Positions 36,636 through 45,479 of a DNA stretch of 64,000 bases are shown in pieces; position 1 is the stretch's first letter; each line of letters begins with the position of its first letter. The stretch spans positions 930,001 to 994,000 of the forward strand of contig NZ_CP024202.1 of NCBI RefSeq assembly GCF_003932755.1. The letters run 5' to 3'. A program made the position numbers and the translations under genes. Source of the stretch: Methylomicrobium sp. wino1 (GTDB lineage: Bacteria > Pseudomonadota > Gammaproteobacteria > Methylococcales > Methylomonadaceae). The notes beneath the pieces are model-generated. The model had not been told where the DNA came from, did not search any database, and saw only the letters and a program-made list of their open reading frames with translations.

Positions 36636-37007
36636 TTAACAATCCAAATGTTCTCGACTGCGTTGAAACAAGTCGCGAACATGGTCGTCAACCAGTCGAT
36701 AGAAAGCATGCTTTCCTGATCGACGGAACTGTACCAGATGCAAGTTACGGAGCAATCGCAGCTGGTGTGAAATAGCCGATTGGCTCATATCCAATAAATT
36801 GGCTAAATCGTCCACACACAACTCGGTATTCAGCAGTGCGGCAATGATCCGTACCCTTGTGGGATCAGATAAAGCTTTAAACAAATCGGCCAATCGACTG
36901 GCTTCGCGTTCGTCGGGTAAGTTCGGTATGGCCTTGGCTAACAAGTCGGGATGCGTCTCTTGCCCATCGCAAACTTCCTTAGCGACTAGGTTAGGCGAAT
37001 TAATCAT
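36636..37007 (-). CDS. ArsR/SmtB-family metal-responsive repressor
   Basis: A 123-residue winged-helix repressor. The alpha-3 region has ELCVDDLANLLDMSQSAISH, then QLRLLRNLHLVQFRRSGKHA (HTH and wing). The alpha-5 metal site resembles SmtB: DDHVRDLFQRSREHLDC has Asp/His and a second His, with Cys where SmtB has Glu. An N-terminal Cys (VCDGQETH) may add a ligand. Zinc is the most likely signal. The repressor is probably released by metal to express the His-rich protein. A half-site-like ATATGTTCAT lies at 37022-37031 upstream. Confidence 0.88.
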   Translation of the reverse strand: MINSPNLVAKEVCDGQETHPDLLAKAIPNLPDEREASRLADLFKALSDPTRVRIIAALLNTELCVDDLANLLDMSQSAISHQLRLLRNLHLVQFRRSGKHAFYRLVDDHVRDLFQRSREHLDC

Positions 37008-37347
37008 ATCAATACCTGCTCATATGTTCATCTATTTATACTTGAGATAAGTATTTTATCCGAATGTTCAAAATATTCTTGTTTACACCCTTTACGAGTT
37101 TAATTTCGGCACCGGGATGCCCGTCAAAGGTTTTGGGAGCGGCGGGGATCGCGTGTAGAAGGTGATATTGCCGAGGAGGAGTAAATGTCGACCAAAAAAT
37201 CGGTTAACAATTGATTCATATCAATAAACGATTAAGTAATAATGTAATAATAGTTTTGCCCATAAGGGGTGTTAAGTTTTGTTGATCGATCGATTCGATT
37301 GAGCAATAGAGCATTACGTTTTAACTCACAATTGAGAAAAGTTTATT
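37008..37347. other. Intergenic region between metal repressor and lipoprotein gene
   Basis: These 340 bases contain the arsR-type promoter side near 37010-37075 with the ATATGTTCAT stretch, then sequence without recognisable features up to the Shine-Dalgarno-like GAGAAAAG before 37348. No gene is supported. Confidence 0.4.
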
Positions 37348-37476
37348 ATGAAAATTATTAGCCGTTTGTTTTTAGCCATTATTGCAGTTTCAGCCTTAGC
37401 CGCTTGCGGTGAATCCGGTCAAGGTCCCAGCCGGCCGTCCGACTCTGCAAATTCAGCGCAAATGATGTTGAAATAA
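37348..37476 (+). CDS. Very small lipoprotein
   Basis: A 42-residue protein, MKIISRLFLAIIAVSALAAC followed by GESGQGPSRPSD. The N-terminus is a lipoprotein signal with lipobox LAAC (C20). The mature peptide is only about 22 residues and Ser/Gly/Pro-rich. It resembles entericidin-sized or unnamed small lipoproteins in size only. It would not be found by a usual length cutoff. Function unknown. Confidence 0.6.
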   Translation: MKIISRLFLAIIAVSALAACGESGQGPSRPSDSANSAQMMLK

Positions 37477-37511
37477 CTACTTTCCGTTGCGAGTTGAACC
37501 GAGGTTGCTGC

Positions 37512-37585
37512 TTCATAGGCGCCAACTTGATTAAAAACGCGTCTTTCCGCCAGGGATGGCAATGCGTAGCTTCACATCCACGGAA
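37512..37585 (-). repeat. Dispersed repeat, copy 1 (partner at 49.3 kb)
   Basis: On the minus strand this reads GGATGTGAAGCTACGCATTG ... GACGCGTTTTTAATC followed by AAGTTGGCGCCTAT. The same sequence with a 20-base insertion and several changes is found on the plus strand at 49298-49387. It is non-coding. Confidence 0.6.
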
Positions 37586-37695
37586 TCCAGATATCGTCAT
37601 TCCAACCGACATGACGAATAGTGCCGCAAATGTGCTATAGATGAGGTTTCCGCTACACTTTAAGGGATTATGCGGTAGCTTCGGTTCAATAACAA

Positions 37696-38445
37696 TTATT
37701 CGACAATGACTTTTAAAGAGTCCATATTGTTAATTTTGACGTTGCGTCGATTGATGGTAATGATTCCTTGATGGTTCAGTTCGGCAAGCAAACGGCTAAC
37801 GGTTTCGTTAGTGATACCCAAAAAATTAGCGATATCTTGCCGTTTCATCGTTAAATTGAATTCGGTTTTCGAAAACCCTAAGGCATTGTATCGATGCGAT
37901 AGCCTTAATAAAAAGGTCGCCATTTTTTCTTTGGCGGAACGATGACCTAATAACAAAATCTGATTATGATCGGATTCGATTTCCTTGCCTAAAACGCGCA
38001 GCATTTGAGATTGCAAACTAGGAATCAACCGGCATAACTTATTAAGTTGCGATAGTGGCAATTCGCATACCTTGCTCGTTTCAAGCGCTATGCTCGAGCT
38101 TGTGAAGCGCCCATGCTGAAAAGCGTCAAACCCCATTAATTCCCCGGGTAAATAAAATCCAATTGTTTGTTCGGCGCCATCCTCACTGTATATAAAACTT
38201 CTGAACGATCCTGTTTTAACGACGAATAAACTTTGGCATTTTTCGTCCTGTTGATAGAGATATTGATCGGTTAATAGTGGCGCTTTGTTTTTTACTATTG
38301 TCTCGAACTGTTCCAACTCAGTTTTCGGTAAGCCGTAAGGAAGACATAGCTCGACTAGTCTGCAGTCTTGGCATAATGTTTCGTATGGGTCATAGTCCAT
38401 CGTTACTGTCATTTTTGGAATTGGGATGAAATCGTTGGCTGCCAA
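37696..38445 (-). CDS. fnr: FNR-type oxygen-responsive CRP-family regulator
   Basis: A 249-residue regulator. Cys25, Cys28 and Cys34 form the N-terminal CxxCx5C pattern of FNR, and an internal Cys in TSKVCELPL aligns with E. coli C122, so an oxygen-labile [4Fe-4S] cluster is likely. The cNMP-like beta-roll fills 40-150, the dimer helix about 150-185, and the HTH reads MKRQDIANFLGITNETVSRL near 205-224. The ETVSR recognition helix suggests binding to TTGAT-N4-ATCAA sites. Start is 38445; a second Met at 38412 is possible. Confidence 0.92.
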   Translation of the reverse strand: MAANDFIPIPKMTVTMDYDPYETLCQDCRLVELCLPYGLPKTELEQFETIVKNKAPLLTDQYLYQQDEKCQSLFVVKTGSFRSFIYSEDGAEQTIGFYLPGELMGFDAFQHGRFTSSSIALETSKVCELPLSQLNKLCRLIPSLQSQMLRVLGKEIESDHNQILLLGHRSAKEKMATFLLRLSHRYNALGFSKTEFNLTMKRQDIANFLGITNETVSRLLAELNHQGIITINRRNVKINNMDSLKVIVE

Positions 38446-38715
38446 GATAACTCAAAAAGAGTCAGTTATCCATTGGTAGTAGTCATTGACAAGCATACTC
38501 CGCAGCTAACAAAGTTGAACGATTCTTCATTAAAAGAAGGGATTAAAACCAATAGGACCGGATATTTCATAGACAATTCAACTATGCCGGCTAAAGGGTT
38601 CATAAAGTAAAACCCGTCATTTGCAAAGCGGCCTAACTATCCATGCTTGGGTTAAGGCTTTATAATTCCGCTTTCGATATGATTCAAGATTATCCAAGAC
38701 ATAGGAGAGCATAGA

Positions 38716-39276
38716 ATGGCAGCGACCGAATCCAATATGATGCCTTTAGGAACCCGTGCGCCGGATTTCGAATTACCCGATACCGTGACCGGAACGACTA
38801 AAACGCTTCGAGAATTGAAAGGTGAAAAAGGCACGGTAGTTTTATTCATATGTAATCACTGCCCCTATGTTCTGCATGTCAAAGATCAATTGATCGCCAT
38901 TGCCAAGGAATATCGGGCACAAGGCATTAGCACGATTGCGATCAGTGCCAATGACATCGTCAATTATCCGCAGGACGCGCCGGATAAAATGCAAGCGATG
39001 ATGCTTGAGTGGGGCAATCCTTTTGCCGCTTATCTTTATGACGAAAGCCAGTCTGTTGCAAAAGCTTATCAGGCCGCCTGCACGCCGGATATCTATGTAT
39101 TCGATGAGGCCCTATATTGTGTTTATCGCGGACGCTTAGACGGATCGACTCCTAAAAACGATGTACCGTTGACCGGTAGCGATTTACGCACGGCTTTGGA
39201 TAACTTACTGGCCGAAAAGTCCATCGATCCGCAGCAAGTTCCGAGCATCGGTTGCAATATCAAATGGAAAGATTAA
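38716..39276 (+). CDS. Thioredoxin-fold (AhpC/TSA-type) redox protein
   Basis: A 186-residue soluble protein of the peroxiredoxin/TlpA-like group. The fold signatures are RAPDFELPDTVTGTTKTLRE (residues 15-34), VVLFICNHCPYVLH with a CNHC active-site motif at 46-49, and CTPDIYVFDEALYCVYRGRL (cis-Pro region). The C-terminal SIGCNIKWK is typical of this subfamily. It is preceded by AGGAGAG at proper spacing. Likely a cytoplasmic thiol-disulfide or peroxide enzyme; exact substrate unknown. Confidence 0.88.
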   Translation: MAATESNMMPLGTRAPDFELPDTVTGTTKTLRELKGEKGTVVLFICNHCPYVLHVKDQLIAIAKEYRAQGISTIAISANDIVNYPQDAPDKMQAMMLEWGNPFAAYLYDESQSVAKAYQAACTPDIYVFDEALYCVYRGRLDGSTPKNDVPLTGSDLRTALDNLLAEKSIDPQQVPSIGCNIKWKD

Positions 39277-39372
39277 TTAACCTATGGAAGCGGTTCCAGT
39301 TTTTCTTTCACTTTTTCAAATCTACAAATCTAATTAAGTAGCCGAAAATCGGTTTATTCTTCATCAAATTCA

Positions 39373-40842
39373 ATGAAATCAAATCAAAAATACAAACCTT
39401 GCGACTTAGTCATATATGGCGCGTTAGGCGATTTATCGACGCGCAAATTATTAATTTCGTTATATCGGCTCGAAAAATCCAAATTGATCGAGCCCGAGAC
39501 TCGTATCATCGGTATTGACCGGCATGTTCTCGAAGAGGGCGGTTTCATTAAAGTCGCTAGGAAAAGTTTACAGTCCTATCTAAACGAGACGATCGACGAT
39601 GAAGTCTGGCAGCGTTACTCGACTCGAATGCAATATCTCATGATCGACCTTACTCAGCTCGATCAATATAAACAATTGGATTCGGTCATAGATTCTAAGT
39701 CCAGGGTACTGGTCAATTATTTAGCCGTTGCCCCGTTTTTGTTCAAAAATATTTGTCAGGGTCTCGATAAAGCGAAAATTTTGACTCGAGAATCGCGTGT
39801 GGTGATGGAAAAGCCGATCGGTAACGATCTAAAATCCAATCGGGAAATCAACGATGCCGTCGCCGAAGTCTTCCAAGAAGATCAGGTATTCCGCATCGAT
39901 CATTATTTGGGCAAAGAAACGGTACTGAATCTGTTGGCCTTGCGTTTCGCCAATTCGATCTTCACGACCAACTGGAATCATAATACCATTGACCACATTC
40001 AAATTACCGTTGGCGAGGAAGTCGGAATCGAGGGCCGTTGGGAGTATTTCGATAAAACCGGGCAGCTAAGGGATATGTTGCAAAATCATTTGTTGCAGAT
40101 TTTGACTTTTATCACAATGGAACCGCCCGCGTCGCTGGAGGCCGAAAGCATTCATAGCGAAAAAATCAAGGTGTTGAAAGCCTTGCGTCCGATTACCGCC
40201 GAAAATGTCGAAGAAGTGACCGTGCGCGGGCAATACACTGCCGGTTACATGAAAGGCCAAGCCGTGCCGGGCTACACCGAGGAGGAGGGTGCCTATAAGG
40301 AGAGTACCACCGAAAGCTTCGTCGCGGTGCGTGTCGATATCGATAATTGGCGCTGGGCCGGCGTGCCGATATATCTGCGTACCGGAAAGCGCATGCAAAA
40401 CAAGCGAACCGAAATCGTCGTTTATTTCAAGCGCTTGCCGCATAATATCTTCAAGGATAGTTACCGTGAACTTCCCCCGAATAAGTTGATTATTCATTTA
40501 CAGCCGAAAGAAGGCGTCGAAATCGAAATGCTCAATAAGGTACCCGGTATCGGGGGCAGTATCACATTACAACAGAATAAACTCGATTTGAGCTTTTCTG
40601 AAACGTTCAAAAACAGCCCGTTTTTCGGCGGTTACGAGCGGCTAATTCTGGAAGCGATGCGCGGCGATCCGACCTTGTTCCTGAGTCGGCAGGAAATCGA
40701 ACAGGCTTGGGCGTGGGTTGATTCGATACAAGATGCTTGGGCGCGTAGAAAAATCGCCCCAAAACCCTATTCCGCAGGAAGTTGGGGGCCGGTCGCGTCG
40801 GTCGCATTGTTGGCGCGCGATGGTCGGGCTTGGGAAGAGTAA
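39373..40842 (+). CDS. zwf: Glucose-6-phosphate 1-dehydrogenase
   Basis: A 489-residue enzyme converting glucose-6-phosphate to 6-phosphogluconolactone with NADP or NAD. The active-site signature RIDHYLGKE is near residue 175, MEKPIG at about 144, and the N-terminal nucleotide motif is YGALGDLSTRKL (GALGDLS instead of the usual GASGDLA). Length is typical. In ribulose monophosphate-pathway methylotrophs it supports cyclic formaldehyde oxidation and the Entner-Doudoroff route; that context is inferred. It is monocistronic here. Confidence 0.96.
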   Translation: MKSNQKYKPCDLVIYGALGDLSTRKLLISLYRLEKSKLIEPETRIIGIDRHVLEEGGFIKVARKSLQSYLNETIDDEVWQRYSTRMQYLMIDLTQLDQYKQLDSVIDSKSRVLVNYLAVAPFLFKNICQGLDKAKILTRESRVVMEKPIGNDLKSNREINDAVAEVFQEDQVFRIDHYLGKETVLNLLALRFANSIFTTNWNHNTIDHIQITVGEEVGIEGRWEYFDKTGQLRDMLQNHLLQILTFITMEPPASLEAESIHSEKIKVLKALRPITAENVEEVTVRGQYTAGYMKGQAVPGYTEEEGAYKESTTESFVAVRVDIDNWRWAGVPIYLRTGKRMQNKRTEIVVYFKRLPHNIFKDSYRELPPNKLIIHLQPKEGVEIEMLNKVPGIGGSITLQQNKLDLSFSETFKNSPFFGGYERLILEAMRGDPTLFLSRQEIEQAWAWVDSIQDAWARRKIAPKPYSAGSWGPVASVALLARDGRAWEE

Positions 40843-40882
40843 GCCCAATCTCGTAAATCGAGCGTATCCTAAAAAGCATTTT

Positions 40883-41005
40883 GTCCACGAAACATACGAA
40901 AATCACGAAAATATTCAAATAGTTATGCTTTCCAAGCTATTCCCCCCAATGGGTGATTCAAGAGATTTATGTAACCGTATGATTACTTTCGTGTATTTCG
41001 TGGAC
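40883..41005. repeat. Inverted-repeat element (MITE-like)
   Basis: A 123-bp segment with imperfect ~20-bp terminal inverted repeats: GTCCACGAAACATACGAAAA on the left and, inverted, GTCCACGAAATACACGAAAG on the right. The interior is non-coding. It lies in the gap between zwf and the ABC transporter, facing each other with their 3' ends. Confidence 0.7.
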
Positions 41006-41023
41006 TGATTGCCGAATTTAGGA

Positions 41024-43033
41024 TCATGGCTCCCGATGCAGCCAACACGCCGAGTAGTGCCCGGTACGTGGTTCGAGTTCCGGGGGTTCTTCTACATCGC
41101 ACAGCCCTTTGATGGCATGCGGGCAGCGTGGATGAAAGTGGCAACCCGTCGGCGGATGCAGCAGACTGGGCGGTTCGCCGCCCGGTAGTTCGCGTTCTTG
41201 AGCGGCATTCTCGGCATCGGGGTCGGCGGTGGCCGCTACCAAGGCTTGCGTATAGGGATGCTGAGGAAAGTCGAGCAAATCGTCGACAGTGGCTGCTTCG
41301 ACGATGCGGCCTCCGTACATCACGAAAATGCGGTCGGCGAAATGCCGCACGGTGGATAAATCGTGTGTGATGAAGGCAAGCGTCAGCTCGCGCTTGTTTT
41401 GTATCGTTCGCAGCAGACGCAGGATCTCTACGCGTACAGAGGCGTCCAACATCGAGACCGGCTCGTCGGCGATGATCATCGCCGGTTGTAAAATCAACGA
41501 CCGGGCAATGACGACCCGTTGTTGCTGACCGCCGCTGAGCATGTGCGGAAACTTCGGCAAGTAATCGTCGGCCGGCGACAGACGCACCTCTTCCAGCGCC
41601 GCTCGTATCCGTGCTTCACGTTCCTTCCTATCTCTTACGCCATGAATGATCAGCGGTTCGCTCAAGGCCCGACGGATTGTCATGAAAGGCGGTAGCGCAC
41701 CATAGGGATCTTGCTGTACATAGCCGACTCGGGCCCGGTATTGCTTGAGTTCATGTTTATTCAAGGCATCCAGATGGTGGCCTTCGAAGACGACTTCGCC
41801 TCGAGTGGGCGGATGCAGACCGAGCAAGGTGCGCGCCAAGGAACTTTTGCCGCAACCACTTTCGCCGACGAACGCGACCGCCTCGCCGCGATAGAGATGG
41901 AAATTCACACCATTCACAGCACGCACATAGCCCGCCCGGATAAATCCCCATTGCCGCAATTCGAACCAAGTATGCAGGTCTTGCACCGCAACCAAAACCT
42001 CTTTGCTTAACGGCCGTGTTTCCAAAACGGGAGTCGGAGTTTTATGCAACTCTCGAGGCTTGCCGGTTTCGGCGCGGTCCGCATAAAGCCAACAACGGAC
42101 TTCGTTACGTTCCGACAAGGATTGCGGCAAAGGGTCTTCATCGCAGCGGTCGAATCGGGCGGGACAGCGATCGGCGAAACGGCAGCCCGAAGGTAGTAGC
42201 ATTAGATTCGGCGGTTGACCTGGAATGTGATCGGGTTGCCGAGTCTGATGCAGGCGCGGCACGCTGTCCATCAACAGCCTTCCGTAAGGATGTGCGGGAT
42301 TTGCAAAAAACTGTGCGGCACTGCCCAGTTCCACGATTTGCCCCGCATACATCAGCGCGACGCGATCGGCGATTTCGCTGGAGGTGGCGACGTCGTGAGT
42401 AATCAGCATGAAGCTGGTGCCTAGTTCCCGCTTGATGCGTTTCAATCGATTCATAATGCCGGCTTGCGTCAGAACGTCCAATGCCGAAGTCGGCTCGTCC
42501 ATGATCACCAGTTTCGGTTCCGCTACCAAGGCCATGGCCAGCACCACCCGTTGGCGCATGCCGCCGGAAAGTTCGAAAGGATAGCGTCTCAGAAAATCGC
42601 CGGAGACACCAACCAGCTCGAATACTTCACCGGCACGGGTCATGGCTTTTTGTCGGGACCAGCCGCGATGTACCCACAGCGGCTCGGCCACTTGCTCGCC
42701 GACTCGCACGACGGGATTCAAGGCATTCATCGAAGCCTGCATCACCAGAGAAATACGCAGCCATTGGACGTCCTGGCGAAAGCGCTCGGGGTCTAGAGCC
42801 ATGATGTCGACGCCGTCGAGCAGAACCCGACCCGAATAGTGATTGACGTTCCGCGGTAGCACCCGTAGCAGAGCTTTGGCCAACGAGCTTTTGCCGCAAC
42901 CCGACTCGCCCAATATCACCAAGGCTTCATTGCGCCGGATTTCGAAGTTCAAGCCGTCCACGGCGGTGACGATGCCCCGTTCGGTCTGATAGGCAAGCCG
43001 CAGGTCTTCAACCTTGAGTAAGGGTTCTGTCAT
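41024..43033 (-). CDS. Fused dual-ATPase of a peptide-type ABC transporter (DppD-DppF fusion)
   Basis: A 669-residue protein from ATG 43033 (MTEPLLKVEDLRLAY); a longer frame to 43141 overlaps the permease gene and lacks similarity. It has two complete ABC cassettes, each with Walker A GESGCGKSS, signatures LSGGMRQR and LSGGQQQR, and an oligopeptide-permease C-terminal zinc-type motif (CRFADRCPARFDRC; CHFHPRCPHAIKGLC). In most systems DppD and DppF are separate. It powers import through the two permeases encoded upstream. Confidence 0.92.
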   Translation of the reverse strand: MTEPLLKVEDLRLAYQTERGIVTAVDGLNFEIRRNEALVILGESGCGKSSLAKALLRVLPRNVNHYSGRVLLDGVDIMALDPERFRQDVQWLRISLVMQASMNALNPVVRVGEQVAEPLWVHRGWSRQKAMTRAGEVFELVGVSGDFLRRYPFELSGGMRQRVVLAMALVAEPKLVIMDEPTSALDVLTQAGIMNRLKRIKRELGTSFMLITHDVATSSEIADRVALMYAGQIVELGSAAQFFANPAHPYGRLLMDSVPRLHQTRQPDHIPGQPPNLMLLPSGCRFADRCPARFDRCDEDPLPQSLSERNEVRCWLYADRAETGKPRELHKTPTPVLETRPLSKEVLVAVQDLHTWFELRQWGFIRAGYVRAVNGVNFHLYRGEAVAFVGESGCGKSSLARTLLGLHPPTRGEVVFEGHHLDALNKHELKQYRARVGYVQQDPYGALPPFMTIRRALSEPLIIHGVRDRKEREARIRAALEEVRLSPADDYLPKFPHMLSGGQQQRVVIARSLILQPAMIIADEPVSMLDASVRVEILRLLRTIQNKRELTLAFITHDLSTVRHFADRIFVMYGGRIVEAATVDDLLDFPQHPYTQALVAATADPDAENAAQERELPGGEPPSLLHPPTGCHFHPRCPHAIKGLCDVEEPPELEPRTGHYSACWLHREP

Positions 43034-43035
43034 CG

Positions 43036-44364
43036 TTAGATCCGCCGCAGCCTGGGGTTGAACACGCGATCCAGCGCAAAACCGAGCAAGGCAAAACCGA
43101 GGCCGGTCAGCATCAGCAGCAAAGCCGGAGCCAGCACCCAATAATAATAGTGATTGTACAGAGCGCTTTCGTTTTGCGCGTCATTGAGCACCTTGCCCCA
43201 AGTCGGCAGTACCGGATCGCCGAGCCCCAGCACCGCCAACGAGGCTTCCAGAAAAACGAAGGCCGGAATCAGCGTCACGAAGGTAGGAATCAGCACGGGC
43301 AGGATGCGCGGGACCAAGTAATGCAGGATGATGCGGCTGTTGCTGGCGCCGTAGGCTTGTGCCGCTTGAATGTACGGCGACTCGCGTATCGGCAGTAGCA
43401 TTGCCCGGTACATTTTGGCGCTGGCGCTGAATATGCCGAGTAGCACCACGACGCCCAGCATTAGCCAAATACTAGTTGAATAGAGTGTTCCGACCATGAC
43501 CAGTATCGGCAGTAGCGGTAAAATCATGTTGATTTCGGTAAGCCGTTGGATGGCGGCATCGAGCCGTCCGCCGAACCAAACGCCGGTCGCGGCGATCACC
43601 AAGGTCGTCAGCGTTGTGCCTACAGCCGCCAACAGCCCGAAGGCCAATGCGATCGGCGTACCCCACAGTAGCGCCAGCAGTAGGTCGCGGCGCTGATGAT
43701 CGGTTCCGGCAATGCCGTGAACACGTCCATAAACCACCAGATCTGCAGTGATCTCAGCGGCTTCGTCGAATAATACCGCATCCAAGACCAGCGTGTAGCG
43801 CCCGGGCAAAACTTCAGGCGAATCAGTGCCGGGCCGCGCCAGCAAACCCACCTGGGGCAGTAAGCCAAGACGCCGTTGCAGTGCCCAATCCTGAGAAAGC
43901 GAGAAACGGTCGCTGGCTGAAACCCTTCGTCCGCCCAATGGTATCTCGCGTCTGTCGGGGGTATGCCAAGTCAGTCGGGCAAAGGGCTCTCGAGTGTGCT
44001 TTTCCGCCTTCAGAAATAAGTTGATTTCACTCGGAAACTCGGAAAAATCATAGTCGAAGTGCAAGGGTATCTTCAGGCGCTTGCCACCGGTGAAAGCTAC
44101 AGATTCTGTTTCGGCATCAAGGCTTGAAATAATCAATGTTTTAGGCTTGTTGCCGCCTTGCAAGCGATCCAGCCATGCCGGTTCTGCATTTCGGGGATGC
44201 ATGCGCCAGTAATCGCCGCCGCGCCAGCGATCGAGGGCCTCGTCATAGGGCATCGCGATGACCGTAACAATCGATAGGCCGACTAAACACAAAATGATAA
44301 CCATGCCGAGTAACGCGGAAGGATAACGGCGCAGTTCCCACAGTCGTTCGCTCCAGTATCTCAT
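43036..44364 (-). CDS. ABC transporter permease, DppC-like
   Basis: A 442-residue inner-membrane permease. TM1 is near residues 17-37, then an unusually long ~190-residue extracytoplasmic domain (DRWRGGDYWRMHPRNAEPAW and onward), then the BPD_transp_1 core of five helices from about 230 with the EAA-like region AAQAYGASNSRIILHYLVPR. Typical DppC proteins are near 300 residues with a much shorter loop, so the extra periplasmic domain is noteworthy. ATGA overlap with the DppB-like gene; two bases before the ATPase gene. Confidence 0.88.
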   Translation of the reverse strand: MRYWSERLWELRRYPSALLGMVIILCLVGLSIVTVIAMPYDEALDRWRGGDYWRMHPRNAEPAWLDRLQGGNKPKTLIISSLDAETESVAFTGGKRLKIPLHFDYDFSEFPSEINLFLKAEKHTREPFARLTWHTPDRREIPLGGRRVSASDRFSLSQDWALQRRLGLLPQVGLLARPGTDSPEVLPGRYTLVLDAVLFDEAAEITADLVVYGRVHGIAGTDHQRRDLLLALLWGTPIALAFGLLAAVGTTLTTLVIAATGVWFGGRLDAAIQRLTEINMILPLLPILVMVGTLYSTSIWLMLGVVVLLGIFSASAKMYRAMLLPIRESPYIQAAQAYGASNSRIILHYLVPRILPVLIPTFVTLIPAFVFLEASLAVLGLGDPVLPTWGKVLNDAQNESALYNHYYYWVLAPALLLMLTGLGFALLGFALDRVFNPRLRRI

Positions 44365-45479
44365 TGGGCTGCTCCGATGCGTACGCGCGGATCGACGATG
44401 CCGTAAATGATGTCCAGCACCAGGATAGAGAAGGCCAGCAAATAAGCGAAAATAACCACCGAACCGATGATGACCGGCGTATCATGATGGCCGATGGCTT
44501 GAAAGATCAAGGTGCCGAGGCCGGGCCAGCTGAAGGTTCGTTCTAAAATGATCGCGCCGCTCCACATGCTGATCAGCATCAGCATGAAACTGGTAATGAC
44601 TGGTGCTAGCGTCGGCCGTAAAATATAGCGCCGCTCGATCATCCGGGAAGGTAAGCCTTTTGCTCTGGCCAGTTCCACGTAATCTTCGCTGGAGTGAATC
44701 AAAAAGAAGGTTCGCCAGGAATAAATCGAAATGAAAATTTGCGACAGCAGCATGGCCAGCACCGGCAGGGCCATATGTTTCAGCACACTGAGCGTATAGT
44801 TCCAATTGTCTTCCGGTGGCGGTGCCCGTACCATGCCGCCGGAAGGCAATATGGGTACAAGAAAGGCGAAAAATAGAATCAAAAAAATGCCGTAAAACCA
44901 AGCCGGTGCTGCTGAAGTCGGTGCCAGGACGATGACGATGCGATCCAGTAGGCTGCCGTAGTGTCGGGACAGCCATAAGGCGATGTAGACGGACAAGAAA
45001 AAAATCAGCAAGTTGGCAGTACCGAATAGCAGCAGCGTGGCCGGCAAGCGTTCGAGGATGATGGCATGGACTTCGCGCGAACCCATATCGCTATGCATCT
45101 GCTCGGCGCGCCCCAGATCCAGGCGCATCGCGCGGTAAAGATAGTTGAAACTACGCAGCAGGAAAGGCCGGTCTAGGTTCAGCCTCCGAACTTCCAAGTC
45201 TACGCGGCGTTGTATCAGTTGATTACGCTCCTCGCTGTCGAGTTCGCGGAAAGACAAGTCGCCGCGCACGGCTTCGGAAATTTCGCTACGGATTTGCACC
45301 AGGCGCAATTCGTCGACGCGTCCTCCCATGTTGGCGATCAATATGGTTAGATAGACACCGATCAAAACCATCAGCACCAACGCAATAATGCGTTTGCCGG
45401 TCAATAATAGCATTAGTTTTAGATCGCGGAGCAATCCCTCCGCTTTCTTCGGAATACTTGGGTTTTTGCTAGGGTTCAT
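44361..45479 (-). CDS. ABC transporter permease, DppB-like
   Basis: A 372-residue permease. TM1 is near 27-50 after a Lys-rich N-terminus (MNPSKNPSIPKKAEGLLRD). A ~90-residue extracytoplasmic helical region precedes the transport core (TM2-6 from about 150 to 360), with the EAA-loop ELARAKGLPSRMIERRYILR. It pairs with the DppC-like permease. ATGA overlaps with genes on both sides show strict coupling. Confidence 0.9.
   Translation of the reverse strand: MNPSKNPSIPKKAEGLLRDLKLMLLLTGKRIIALVLMVLIGVYLTILIANMGGRVDELRLVQIRSEISEAVRGDLSFRELDSEERNQLIQRRVDLEVRRLNLDRPFLLRSFNYLYRAMRLDLGRAEQMHSDMGSREVHAIILERLPATLLLFGTANLLIFFLSVYIALWLSRHYGSLLDRIVIVLAPTSAAPAWFYGIFLILFFAFLVPILPSGGMVRAPPPEDNWNYTLSVLKHMALPVLAMLLSQIFISIYSWRTFFLIHSSEDYVELARAKGLPSRMIERRYILRPTLAPVITSFMLMLISMWSGAIILERTFSWPGLGTLIFQAIGHHDTPVIIGSVVIFAYLLAFSILVLDIIYGIVDPRVRIGAAQ

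Noticed and set aside
44482-44976. 164-aa minus-strand frame inside the DppB-like gene
   Set aside because: Alternate frame of a clear permease gene.
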